Assembly (NCBI RefSeq): GCF_900103125.1
Contig: NZ_FNJV01000002.1
Coordinates: 992,001 to 1,056,000, forward strand
Length of the DNA stretch: 64,000 nucleotides
DNA from: Mucilaginibacter sp. OK268
GTDB lineage: Bacteria > Bacteroidota > Bacteroidia > Sphingobacteriales > Sphingobacteriaceae
Direction: 5' to 3'
The notes beneath the pieces were generated by a model that did not search any database, was not told the DNA's origin, and saw only the letters and a program-made list of their open reading frames with translations. Shown here in pieces: positions 17,798 through 26,168 of the stretch. Made by a program: the position numbers and the translations under genes. The stretch's first letter is position 1. Each line of letters begins with the position of its first letter.

Positions 17798-18256
17798 ATG
17801 AATGTTTATTATGAAGGTCAGGTGATATGGGCGCAATTAGACGCCAATCAGCACATGCGACACTCGGCGTATGCCGATGTGGCAGCGCAAGCCAGGTTAA
17901 ACATGCTCGAAAGTCTGGGCTCGATGCCCAACAAGCTTTTTGAACTTAAAATAGGCCCGGTACTGTTTAAGGAAGAGCTTAACTATCTGCGCGAAATAAC
18001 CATTAATGATAACATCAAAGTAACCTGCGAAGTGATCAGCTCCCGGGCCGATGGCTCGCGTTGGGCGTTCCGGCAGGAAGTATACCGCGGCGATGGTATT
18101 AAAGCTGCTGTGATCATGGTGCAGGGCGCCTGGATTGATACCGTAAAACGCAAACTGACCCCATTGCCTGCCGAACTAGGCGAGCTATTTATCAAAGCAC
18201 CCAAAAGCGACGATTATGTGGAAGAACTCCCGAAATCGCAAAATCAAAACAAATAG
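17798..18256 (+). CDS. Acyl-CoA thioesterase, hotdog fold (4HBT-like)
   Basis: The 152-residue hotdog-fold protein carries the 4-hydroxybenzoyl-CoA-thioesterase-like motif DANQHMRHSAYAD, with the likely catalytic Asp15. It would hydrolyse acyl-CoA thioesters and could relieve CoA trapping during beta-oxidation. The gene stops only 2 bp before the acyl-CoA-binding protein gene, so the two are almost certainly co-translated. Acyl chain preference cannot be read from sequence. Confidence 0.85.
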   Translation: MNVYYEGQVIWAQLDANQHMRHSAYADVAAQARLNMLESLGSMPNKLFELKIGPVLFKEELNYLREITINDNIKVTCEVISSRADGSRWAFRQEVYRGDGIKAAVIMVQGAWIDTVKRKLTPLPAELGELFIKAPKSDDYVEELPKSQNQNK

Positions 18257-18258
18257 AT

Positions 18259-18519
18259 ATGGATCAAAAAGAGATTTTTGAAAAAGCAGTAGCTGATAGT
18301 AAAACTTTGCCCGTCAAACCCGATAATGAAACGTTGCTGCGCTTATATAGTTTATACAAACAAGCCACCGAAGGCGATATCAACACTGATAACCCACCGG
18401 GCATGTTCGACTTTGTGGCCAAGGCTAAATATGATGCCTGGTTAAATTTAAAAGGGGTTACGGCCGATGTTGCCAGTCAGCAATATATTGATCTGGTAAA
18501 GGAATTGTCAGGAAAGTAA
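18259..18519 (+). CDS. Acyl-CoA-binding protein (ACBP)
   Basis: This 86-residue four-helix protein matches the ACBP family in length and in signature residues: LRLYSLYKQATEGD (residues 27-40) and FDFVAKAKYDAWLNLKG (50-66), which hold the CoA- and acyl-contacting Tyr and Lys positions. ACBPs bind medium- to long-chain acyl-CoA in the cytosol and are widespread in eukaryotes but patchy in bacteria. It sits 2 bp after the thioesterase gene, inside the fatty-acid degradation block, which supports a role in buffering acyl-CoA intermediates. Confidence 0.92.
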   Translation: MDQKEIFEKAVADSKTLPVKPDNETLLRLYSLYKQATEGDINTDNPPGMFDFVAKAKYDAWLNLKGVTADVASQQYIDLVKELSGK

Positions 18520-18590
18520 AGTGGCGTAAAAAAATCACGAAAAACACCTATCTTTAAATAAACCAATTTATAGCAACACAAATAGAAATT

Positions 18591-18629
18591 TCCGAAATTT
18601 TGACAAATGTTTCCGCCATTTGGCCCTTT
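18591..18629 (+). promoter_or_regulatory. Putative AraC-family operator, copy 3 (diverged)
   Basis: TCCGA-N2-TTTTGAC-N-AAT-N3-TCCGC ... GCCCTTT matches the 13426 box at 28 of 39 ungapped positions, with every block at identical spacing. It is 284 bp before the DUF2147 gene and 845 bp before fadN. Confidence 0.55.
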
Positions 18630-18667
18630 GTTAAGCTTCGCTAAAAAGGATATTTGTTTACTGTAAA

Positions 18668-18762
18668 TGAGAGTCAGGAATTAAGAACCAAGAATCAAGA
18701 GAAGGACATAATCAGCAAATTACTGTTTGTCTTAATTCTTGATTCTAATATCTTGATTCTTT
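18668..18762. repeat. Period-7 inverted array, site B2
   Basis: The left arm reads GAGAGTCAGGAATTAAGAAC and onward to AAGAATCAAGAG. The right arm reads CTTAATTCTTGATTCTAATA and onward to TCTTGATTC. Confidence 0.75.
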
Positions 18763-18913
18763 AAATAAACCAATACTAAATTATTTTTTTAACCCTGTCG
18801 CTTAATTCTGTTTGTCTCCTGCAAAAGAGATGCTGATTCGCCGTTGTATACATCGTGATTTGGCAGCTTTGAAAGACATATTTGATTATTCGACAATAGC
18901 ATCAAAAAAAACC

Positions 18914-19366
18914 ATGTCATCACCTAAAAAGCATTTCGCCCGTTTCGTATTAATCCTGCTTACTGTAGTATCCGTGAATATTGCTGCCAAAGCCCAGACC
19001 GATAAAATTGAGGGACTGTGGTACAACGATATCAAAAGCGCCAAAATACAGATCAGCAAAGGCAGCGACGGTAAGTTTAACGGTAAAATAATATGGCTTA
19101 AGGAACCGCTCAAAAACGGCAAACCTAAAGTAGATGACGAAAACAAGGACGAAAAACTGCGTACCAGGCCCATCATAGGTTTACACATCCTGGAAGGCTT
19201 TGTACCCGATGGTGACAACAAATATACCGATGGCAAGATCTACGATCCTAAAAACGGAAAAACCTATTCCTGCAATATCACTTACAAAGGCAAAACATTA
19301 TCAATCCGCGGCTACATCGGCGTATCGCTGTTTGGCCGCACAACAGTCTGGGAACGGGCGGAATAA
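18914..19366 (+). CDS. DUF2147 family secreted protein
   Basis: The 150-residue protein starts at the ATG at 18914 with a signal peptide that ends near AAKAQ. An upstream in-frame ATG at 18812 would mask this signal and is rejected. DUF2147 proteins have a small, lipocalin-like beta-barrel fold and unknown function. Family marks are IEGLWYND, GKIIWLKEP, GKIYDPKNGKTY and RGYIGVSLFGRT near the C-terminus. It lies within the beta-oxidation block, upstream of fadN, and may share the 18591 operator. A role in lipid handling is only an inference from position. Confidence 0.82.
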   Translation: MSSPKKHFARFVLILLTVVSVNIAAKAQTDKIEGLWYNDIKSAKIQISKGSDGKFNGKIIWLKEPLKNGKPKVDDENKDEKLRTRPIIGLHILEGFVPDGDNKYTDGKIYDPKNGKTYSCNITYKGKTLSIRGYIGVSLFGRTTVWERAE

Positions 19367-19377
19367 ATAACGAAAAA

Positions 19378-19462
19378 GAGATAAGAGTCAAGAATTAAGA
19401 TAAAAGCCACCTGTAATTGTTTTTCTTCTCCTGATTCTTGACTCTCGGTTCTTGATTCTAAT
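19378..19462. repeat. Period-7 inverted array, site B3
   Basis: GAGATAAGAGTCAAGAATTA faces CTGATTCTTGACTCTCGGTT with a 30-bp gap, directly before fadN. Confidence 0.75.
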
Positions 19463-19474
19463 AAAACACAATCT

Positions 19475-21856
19475 ATGAATGCTAAACGAACTATAAAAAA
19501 AGTAGCCGTTCTGGGCTCGGGTGTAATGGGCAGCCGTATTGCTTGCCATTTCGCCAACATCGGGGTACAGGTGCTGCTATTGGATATTGTACCAAAAGAT
19601 GCCCCCACAGGCGACAAAAAAGCCCGCAATAAAATTGTTAACGACGCGCTTGATTTCGCTTTAAAGTCAAACCCATCTCCCATCTATCTCAAATCATTTG
19701 CCCGGCGCATCAGCACCGGTAATTTTGAGGATGATATGGCGAAGATCGCCGATTACGATTGGGTGATCGAAGTGGTAGTAGAACGTTTGGATATCAAACA
19801 ACAGGTATTTGAAACTGTCGAAAAATACCGCAAGCCAGGTACACTTATTACCTCCAATACCTCCGGTATCCCGATCCATTTAATGACCGAAGGCCGAAGC
19901 GATGATTTCAAGAAACATTTCTGCGGTACTCACTTTTTTAACCCTCCGCGATACCTGAAACTTTTAGAGATCATCCCGACAAAAGATACCTTACCTGAAG
20001 TGGTCAACTTTCTGATGGAGTACGGTGAGCAATTTTTAGGTAAAACAACCGTGCTGGCTAAAGATACCCCTGCTTTTATTGGCAACCGTATCGGTGTGTT
20101 CGCCATCATGAGCATACTACATTATGTAGAAAAAACCGGCATGACGGTGGAAGAGATCGACAAGCTGACGGGCCCGGTAATCGGTCACCCGAAATCAGCT
20201 ACCTTCCGAACCAATGATGTGGTGGGTTTGGATACTATGGTGCATGTGGCCAATGGCCTCAGCAAAAACGCGCCCGATGATGAAGCGAAAGAACTATTCG
20301 CCATTCCCGAGTTTGTAAACGGCATGTTGAAAAACAACTGGCTGGGCAGCAAAACCGGACAAGGATTTTATAAAAAAGAAAAGGTGGATGGCGCCAATCA
20401 ATTCTTCGCGCTTGATCTGAAAACGCTGGAATATAAACCATCGCAAAAAGTAAAATTTCCCGTCTTAGATATCACCAAAACGGTAGATAGCTTAAAGGAA
20501 CGGCTAAAAATTCTGCTGGCAGCAAAAGATAAAGCCGGCGATTTTTACCGCTCCACTTTTTACCAGCTTTTTGCCTACGCCAGCAACCGCATTCCCGAAA
20601 TTGCCGATGAGTTCTACAAGATAGATGCCGCCGTTACTGCCGGCTTCGGCTGGGAAATAGGCCCCTTTGAAAAATGGGATGCCCTTGGCGTGGCCGATAC
20701 CGTGAAAGCGATGGAAGCAGCGGGCAGCAAACCGGCCCAATGGGTATATGACATGCTGGCTTCAGGTGCCAATAGCTTTTACAAAATAGCGGATGGTACC
20801 CGCCAGTATTATGATATCGCCTCCAAAACTTATAAGGTAATTCCGGGCACCGAGAATTTTATACTGCTGAGCAATATCCGCGAAGCTAATACTATCTGGA
20901 AAAACACCGGTACTACCATTACCGATATCGGCGATGGCATCATCAACCTGGAGTTCCATACCAAAATGAACACCATTGGCGGTGATGTGATAGAAGGTAT
21001 CAACAAAGCCATCACCCTGGCCGAAAAAAGCTATAAGGGTCTGGTGATCTCCAACGAAGGCGCCAATTTCAGCGCAGGCGCCAATGTGGGTATGATATTT
21101 ATGATGGCCGTTGAGCAGGAATTTGACGAACTGAATATGGTGATCAAAGCCTTCCAAACCACTATGATGCGTATCCGCTATTCATCCATCCCGGTAGTAG
21201 CAGCGCCGCACCAGATGGCCTTGGGCGGCGGCTGTGAGCTTTGCCTGCATGCCGATAAAGTAGTTGCTCATGCCGAACTGTATATGGGCCTGGTGGAATT
21301 TGGCGTTGGCCTTATCCCCGGAGGTGGCGGTACTAAAGAATTTGCCCTCCGCCTGTCGGACGAGCTACAGGACGGCGATATCGAACTCAACAACTTCCGC
21401 GACAGGTTCCTGACCATCGGGCAGGCTAAAGTATCCACTTCGGCATATGAGGCTTTTGAACATGGTTACCTGAAAAAAGGTCGCGATGTGGTGGTAGTAT
21501 CACAAAACCGACTGCTGGCCGAAGCCAAACAACATTGCCTTCAACTGGCTAACGAAGGCTATGTACAACCTGTGCAGCGTACCGACATCCGGGTGCTGGG
21601 CAAACAGGCTTTGGGTCTGGGGTATGTAGGCGCCAATACCATGTACAGCGGTAATTACATCAGCGAGCACGACGTAAAAATTTCGCAAAAACTGGCCTAC
21701 GTATTGGCCGGCGGCGATCTGTCGCAGCCCTCGCTGGTAAGTGAAGAATATTTGCTAGGCCTGGAACGGGAAGCTTTTGTTTCCCTCTGCACCGAGCGCA
21801 AAACACTGGAGCGTATCCAGTCGATCATAACAGGTGGTAAAGTGTTAAGGAACTAA
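19475..21856 (+). CDS. fadN: FadN-type 3-hydroxyacyl-CoA dehydrogenase/enoyl-CoA hydratase
   Basis: This two-function beta-oxidation enzyme (793 residues) hydrates enoyl-CoA and oxidises 3-hydroxyacyl-CoA with NAD. The dehydrogenase comes first: Rossmann motif GSGVMGS (Gly14, Gly16, Gly19) and the His153/Glu165 pair in THFFNPPRYLKLLE. Dehydrogenase C-terminal domains span about 195-430. A crotonase domain (about 475-690) holds both catalytic glutamates, Glu588 (GGGCEL) and Glu608 (EFGVGLIPGGGG), spaced exactly 20 apart as in crotonase. The order is reversed from E. coli FadB/FadJ and matches Bacillus FadN. The thiolase gene follows, as in the Bacillus fadNAE operon. Confidence 0.93.
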   Translation: MNAKRTIKKVAVLGSGVMGSRIACHFANIGVQVLLLDIVPKDAPTGDKKARNKIVNDALDFALKSNPSPIYLKSFARRISTGNFEDDMAKIADYDWVIEVVVERLDIKQQVFETVEKYRKPGTLITSNTSGIPIHLMTEGRSDDFKKHFCGTHFFNPPRYLKLLEIIPTKDTLPEVVNFLMEYGEQFLGKTTVLAKDTPAFIGNRIGVFAIMSILHYVEKTGMTVEEIDKLTGPVIGHPKSATFRTNDVVGLDTMVHVANGLSKNAPDDEAKELFAIPEFVNGMLKNNWLGSKTGQGFYKKEKVDGANQFFALDLKTLEYKPSQKVKFPVLDITKTVDSLKERLKILLAAKDKAGDFYRSTFYQLFAYASNRIPEIADEFYKIDAAVTAGFGWEIGPFEKWDALGVADTVKAMEAAGSKPAQWVYDMLASGANSFYKIADGTRQYYDIASKTYKVIPGTENFILLSNIREANTIWKNTGTTITDIGDGIINLEFHTKMNTIGGDVIEGINKAITLAEKSYKGLVISNEGANFSAGANVGMIFMMAVEQEFDELNMVIKAFQTTMMRIRYSSIPVVAAPHQMALGGGCELCLHADKVVAHAELYMGLVEFGVGLIPGGGGTKEFALRLSDELQDGDIELNNFRDRFLTIGQAKVSTSAYEAFEHGYLKKGRDVVVVSQNRLLAEAKQHCLQLANEGYVQPVQRTDIRVLGKQALGLGYVGANTMYSGNYISEHDVKISQKLAYVLAGGDLSQPSLVSEEYLLGLEREAFVSLCTERKTLERIQSIITGGKVLRN

Positions 21857-21858
21857 AA

Positions 21859-21942
21859 AGAGAGACAAGAAATAAGAGCCAGGAATCAAGACAGAAACAC
21901 TATTCCTTCCTGATTCTTGACTCTCGGTTCTTGATTCTAATA
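21859..21942. repeat. Period-7 inverted array, site B4
   Basis: AGAGACAAGAAATAAGAGCC and GAATCAAGAC on the left face CTGATTCTTGACTCTCGGTT and TTGATTCTAA on the right, between fadN and fadA. Confidence 0.75.
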
Positions 21943-21959
21943 ACTAAACAGAAAAGAAT

Positions 21960-23135
21960 ATGGACGCATACATAGTGGCTGCAAGCCGCAGCGCAGTTGG
22001 AAAAGCAACCCGGGGAGGCTTCAGGTTTACCCGGCCGGATACACTGGCGGCAGATGTGATCAAACATCTCATGGCATCGGTACCCAATGTGGATAAGGAT
22101 CAGATAGAAGACGTGATCGTAGGCAATGCTACCCCCGAAGCCGAGCAAGGCTTAAACGTGGGCCGGCTGATATCGCTCATGGCCCTGGATACCGATAAAG
22201 TACCCGGCATGACCGTGAATCGTTATTGCGCATCGGGACTGGAAACTATTGCCATAGCATCGGCAAAAGTACACAGTGGCATTGCCGATTGCATCATCGC
22301 CGGCGGTGTAGAAAGCATGAGTCTGCTTCCTATGGGTGGCTGGCGCGTGGTACCGAATGCTGATATAGCCCTGGCCCATCCCGATTATTATTGGGGCATG
22401 GGTTTAACTGCCGAAGCCGTAGCCAAAGAGTACAAGGTTGGCCGCGAAGAGCAGGACCAGTTTGCCTATAACTCCCACCAGAAAGCAATCAACGCTATTA
22501 AAGAAGGCAAGTTTAAAGACGAGATAGTAGCCGTAAATGTTACTGAAACCTACGTGGATGAAACCGGCAAAAAGAAAAACCGGGATTTCAAGATAGATAC
22601 CGACGAAGGCCCTCGTGCCGATACTTCATTGGAAGCATTGGCCAAGCTAAAGCCCGTATTTGATGCCAGGGGTGTAGTAACTGCCGGTAACTCATCTCAA
22701 ACAAGCGATGGGGCAGCCTTTGTAATGGTAGTAAGCGAACGCTTTTTAAAAGCCAATAACCTGAAACCTATTGCCCGGCTGGTAAATTATGCCGTTGCCG
22801 GTGTGCCTCCGCGAATTATGGGTATCGGTCCGCTGGTAGCTATACCCAAAGCATTGAAACAGGCCGGTATGAAACAACAGGATATTGATCTGATCGAACT
22901 GAACGAAGCCTTTGCATCGCAGTCACTGGCGGTTATCAAAGGTTTGGATCTGGATATTGATCGCATCAATGTTAATGGCGGCGCCATAGCATTGGGTCAC
23001 CCGCTGGGTTGTACCGGTGCTAAGCTATCTGTACAGCTTTTTAACGAATTAAAACGCAGGGATAAAAAATACGGTATGGTTACCATGTGCGTAGGTACCG
23101 GACAAGGTGCCGCGGGCATTTTTGAATTATTATAA
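21960..23135 (+). CDS. fadA: Acetyl-CoA C-acyltransferase (3-ketoacyl-CoA thiolase)
   Basis: Cleaves 3-ketoacyl-CoA with CoA, the last step of beta-oxidation. The 391-residue protein is of standard thiolase length. The acyl-accepting cysteine is Cys90 in NRYCASGLE, the general-base residues are His347 in ALGHPLGCTGA and Cys377 in TMCVGTGQGAAG. The gene follows fadN with a 103-bp spacer holding a period-7 array. Context makes it a degradative rather than a biosynthetic thiolase. Confidence 0.95.
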   Translation: MDAYIVAASRSAVGKATRGGFRFTRPDTLAADVIKHLMASVPNVDKDQIEDVIVGNATPEAEQGLNVGRLISLMALDTDKVPGMTVNRYCASGLETIAIASAKVHSGIADCIIAGGVESMSLLPMGGWRVVPNADIALAHPDYYWGMGLTAEAVAKEYKVGREEQDQFAYNSHQKAINAIKEGKFKDEIVAVNVTETYVDETGKKKNRDFKIDTDEGPRADTSLEALAKLKPVFDARGVVTAGNSSQTSDGAAFVMVVSERFLKANNLKPIARLVNYAVAGVPPRIMGIGPLVAIPKALKQAGMKQQDIDLIELNEAFASQSLAVIKGLDLDIDRINVNGGAIALGHPLGCTGAKLSVQLFNELKRRDKKYGMVTMCVGTGQGAAGIFELL

Positions 23136-23139
23136 TTTG

Positions 23140-23270
23140 GGTATCAAGTAGCTAGTATCAAGTATCACGACTTTGAATACTTGATACATAAACAAGCGCT
23201 TGGATACTAAACAACACTCATTATATAAAACGAGTGTCTTGATACTTGATACTAACTACTTGATACTAAA
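23140..23270. repeat. Period-7 inverted array, site A4
   Basis: GTATCAAGTAGCTAGTATCA and CTTGATACTTGATACTAACT form the outer arms. Inner segments (AATACTTGATACAT, CACTCATTATATAAAACGAGTG) add smaller hairpins, between fadA and the acyl-CoA ligase gene. Confidence 0.8.
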
Positions 23271-23273
23271 AAG

Positions 23274-25088
23274 ATGGAAAAAGTGGCAAGATTGTTTGAT
23301 TGCATGGAAGCTCAGGCCCGGGAACCCCGGCCAGATCTGTTAAATGCCAAGGAGAATGGCGTATGGCGGGCATATAGCACGCGGGAAACCCACAACATGA
23401 TCTACCAGTTAGCCATGGCCTTGTTAGACCTCGGCGTTTCTGATGGCGATGGCACTACCGAGGGCCGCGATAAAATAGGGCTCATCAGCAACGGGCGGCC
23501 CGAATGGATCGTGACCGATCTGGCTGTACAACAAACCGGCGCTATCCTGGTACCCCTGTACCCTAACAGCAACCCGAAAGAGCTGGAGCAGATCCTGAAC
23601 GAAGCTGAGGTAAAATACTTGTTTGTAAGCAGTAGGGATCTGTACGATAAAGTAAATGCCGTATGCGCCAATATACCAACGTTAAAAGCTATTTACACTT
23701 TTGACCAGCTGGACAATTGCCCTAACTGGACGGTATTGCTAAAACCTCTACCCGAGGGTTATCGCGACAGATTATCAGCCATCAGCAAAACCATTAGCGA
23801 GGACGATGTAACCACCATTATTTACACATCGGGCACTACAGGCCGGCCAAAAGGCGTGATGCTTACGCATAAGAACATTGTGAGTAACGTAGTTTCATCT
23901 GGCGAGGTACTTAACCAGATCCCCATTGAACATAAACGGGCGTTGAGCTTTTTACCGCTCAACCACATTTTCGAAAAAATGTGTACTTACATCTATCTCT
24001 TTTATGGTTTCTCCATTTCCTATGCCGAAAGCATGGATACCATTGGCGCCAACATGAAAGAGGCCAAACCTTACATTTTTACTGCCGTACCACGTCTGCT
24101 GGAAAAAGTATTCGAGAAGATCATGGCCGCCGGGCAGCAACTCACCGGCATTAAAAAGAAGATCTTTTTATGGTCGATAAAAGTGGCCGAGGAGTTCGAG
24201 ATCGAAAATCAAAGTGCTTGGTATAAAATTAAATTGGCCATTGCCGATAAGCTGGTTTACAGCAAATGGCGCGAAGCGGTAGGCGGTAATGTAAAAGCCA
24301 TTGTTATTGGCAGCTCTGCCTGTCCCATCAAGCTCGAAAAAATATTTACCGCTGCCGGCATGACGGTGATGGAAGGTTACGGCCTCACAGAAACATCGCC
24401 CGTGATCGCGGTTAACTGCTACATTACCGGTGGCCGGAAATTCGGCACCGTAGGCAAGCTGATCAGCGGCGTGCAGGTTAAAATTGCCGAAGATGGCGAG
24501 ATCCTTTGCAAAGGACCAAACATTACCGTGGGCTATTATAAAAACCCTGAAATGACAGCCGAAGTGATCAAAGATGGTTGGTTCAGTACCGGCGATATCG
24601 GCGAACTGGACAAGGATGGCTTCCTGAAAATAACCGACCGTAAAAAGGAGATCTTTAAAACATCGGGCGGTAAATACGTGGCCCCGATGCCTATTGAAAA
24701 TAAGATGAAAGAGAATCATTTTATTGAGCAAATGATGGTTGTTGGTGCCGAAAGGAAATTTACGGCCGCACTCATTGTGCCTTCATACACCAATTTAAAA
24801 CCATGGTGCGAAAAAAATGATATCCCTTTTACAACCCACCAGGAACTCATCAGGGATCCCCGGGTTGTTGAACTTTACCAATCAATCATTGAGGGCTTCA
24901 ACCCCGAATTTAACCACGTAGAGCAGATAAAAAAACTCACTTTGCTACCCGAAGAATGGTCGATAGACAGCGGCGAGCTTACCCCTACCGGCAAAATGAA
25001 ACGCAAAGTGATCACCGAGAAATATAAAACCGAAATTGATAAGATCTACTCCGGCGAGGAACATGAAAACCCTTCGCTGGTACATTAG
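23274..25088 (+). CDS. fadD: Long-chain acyl-CoA synthetase (AMP-forming)
   Basis: Activates fatty acids to acyl-CoA with ATP and CoA. The 604-residue protein is of the ANL superfamily. The AMP-binding P-loop is YTSGTTGRPKG (Tyr184-Gly190 and on); VMEGYGLTETSP is the adenine-binding motif; YYKNPEMT, DGWFSTGD and ITDRKKEIFKTSGGKYVAP form the hinge and C-terminal lid. Length and FLPLNHIFEK pattern fit long-chain, eukaryote-like FadD15-type ligases that are peripheral to the membrane. It follows the thiolase gene with a period-7 array between. Confidence 0.93.
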   Translation: MEKVARLFDCMEAQAREPRPDLLNAKENGVWRAYSTRETHNMIYQLAMALLDLGVSDGDGTTEGRDKIGLISNGRPEWIVTDLAVQQTGAILVPLYPNSNPKELEQILNEAEVKYLFVSSRDLYDKVNAVCANIPTLKAIYTFDQLDNCPNWTVLLKPLPEGYRDRLSAISKTISEDDVTTIIYTSGTTGRPKGVMLTHKNIVSNVVSSGEVLNQIPIEHKRALSFLPLNHIFEKMCTYIYLFYGFSISYAESMDTIGANMKEAKPYIFTAVPRLLEKVFEKIMAAGQQLTGIKKKIFLWSIKVAEEFEIENQSAWYKIKLAIADKLVYSKWREAVGGNVKAIVIGSSACPIKLEKIFTAAGMTVMEGYGLTETSPVIAVNCYITGGRKFGTVGKLISGVQVKIAEDGEILCKGPNITVGYYKNPEMTAEVIKDGWFSTGDIGELDKDGFLKITDRKKEIFKTSGGKYVAPMPIENKMKENHFIEQMMVVGAERKFTAALIVPSYTNLKPWCEKNDIPFTTHQELIRDPRVVELYQSIIEGFNPEFNHVEQIKKLTLLPEEWSIDSGELTPTGKMKRKVITEKYKTEIDKIYSGEEHENPSLVH

Positions 25089-25092
25089 GGAA

Positions 25093-25199
25093 AAAGAATC
25101 AAGAGTCAAGAACCAAGAGTCAGGAAAAAAGTTACGTTAAGAAATATTGAACAGGCAAAGTGTTTTGTCTTGATTCTTGACTCTCGATTCTTGACTCCC
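25093..25199. repeat. Period-7 inverted array, site B5
   Basis: AAGAATCAAGAGTCAAGAAC on the left and TCTTGATTCTTGACTCTCGA on the right, between fadD and the isomerase gene. Confidence 0.75.
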
Positions 25200-25216
25200 T
25201 CAACAACTATTACAGC

Positions 25217-25990
25217 ATGACAACATTCCAATTAACCATAAACAACGGCCTGGCTATTTTAACGCTCGACCGTGGCCGGTCAAACGCTATTAACCACCAG
25301 ATGGTTAAAGAGCTGATCACCGCCATACAAACGCTGGAAAATGATACCAGCGTTGGCGGACTCATCATTACCGGCAAACCGGGCTTCTTTTCATCAGGCA
25401 TCGACCTGATTGAGGCTTACGAATATAACGAGGAACAAAGTCGTGGTTTGTGGACCGATTTCCTGTCGCTGCAACGATCATTGGTGGCTTTTAAGAAACC
25501 CATGGTAGCGGCGATAAGCGGGCATAGTCCGGCAGGGGGATGTGTATTAGCCATCTGCTGCGATTATCGTGTAATGGCCGAAGGTTCCTTTATTATCGGC
25601 TTAAATGAGATCCCTGTGGGTATCATTGTGCCCGATAGCGTGGCTACTCTTTACTCCTTTTGGCTGGGGCAACGCAGGGCTTATCAATACCTCATGGAAG
25701 GCAAGCTCCTGAAAGTTAATGAGGCGCTGGAAGTTGGCCTGATAGATGAGATCAGCGCGCCTGAAAGCCTGCTCACTACTGCCGAAAGAAAGATCAGGAC
25801 CTATATGCAGCTTAACCAGGTTACCTGGAGCCAGAGCAAGCTAAACCTGCGCCATGAACTCATAACCAAGCTCAGCGCCGACCAAAGCACGGCCTTAAAC
25901 CACATGCTGGCACAATGGTGGGCCCCCGAAGTACGCAAAGGGCTGCAAATGCTTATCCAGAATTTAAAATCAAAAACAACAACCGCTTAA
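25217..25990 (+). CDS. Enoyl-CoA hydratase/isomerase, likely delta3-delta2-enoyl-CoA isomerase
   Basis: This 257-residue crotonase-fold protein has the oxyanion segments GFFSSGIDLIEAY (about 56-68) and SGHSPAGGCVLAICCD (about 101-116). In place of the two glutamates of a hydratase it has Pro-Ala-Gly-Gly-Cys-Val at the first site. It keeps GLNEIPVGIIVPDSV, which resembles mitochondrial ECI1, where this single glutamate moves the double bond. So isomerase activity on unsaturated intermediates is more likely than hydration. It sits 128 bp after fadD and before a dienoyl-CoA reductase, a fitting pair for unsaturated fatty acids. Confidence 0.82.
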   Translation: MTTFQLTINNGLAILTLDRGRSNAINHQMVKELITAIQTLENDTSVGGLIITGKPGFFSSGIDLIEAYEYNEEQSRGLWTDFLSLQRSLVAFKKPMVAAISGHSPAGGCVLAICCDYRVMAEGSFIIGLNEIPVGIIVPDSVATLYSFWLGQRRAYQYLMEGKLLKVNEALEVGLIDEISAPESLLTTAERKIRTYMQLNQVTWSQSKLNLRHELITKLSADQSTALNHMLAQWWAPEVRKGLQMLIQNLKSKTTTA

Positions 25991-26159
25991 AAAGAATCAA
26001 GAGATAAGAGTCAAGAATCAAGAGAATACTTACATAACAATCAAACTTATGAAGTTTTAAAAATTTCGTAAGTTTCTAATTAAATCAAGAAACATGGGTC
26101 ATATATCAAGCAGAAAGACGCTTTTGTCTTGATTCTTGACTCTTAATTCTTGGCTCTAA
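25991..26159. repeat. Period-7 inverted array, site B6
   Basis: AAGAATCAAGAGATAAGAGT on the left faces CTTGATTCTTGACTCTTAAT on the right, with a roughly 90-bp unique middle, between the isomerase and reductase genes. Confidence 0.75.
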
Positions 26160-26168
26160 AAAACAAAT

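Larger units (their letters stand above)
18520..18913. other. Intergenic region with operator copy 3 and period-7 array
   Basis: These 394 bp contain a third AraC-type box (18591-18629) and a TCAAGAA/TTGATTC array (18668-18762). The open frame upstream of 18914 has no ribosome-binding or coding support. Confidence 0.6.

Noticed and set aside
18812..18913. N-terminal extension of the DUF2147 protein from an upstream ATG
   Set aside because: It would bury a clear signal peptide; the ATG at 18914 fits the secreted family.
20762..21157. 131-codon minus-strand frame within fadN
   Set aside because: A shadow of the fadN reading frame; its residue pattern mirrors the overlapping codons and has no domain.
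15550..26159. The period-7 arrays as CRISPR-like repeats
   Set aside because: Words are 7-8 bp, adjacent and without unique spacers of constant length, and no cas genes are present.
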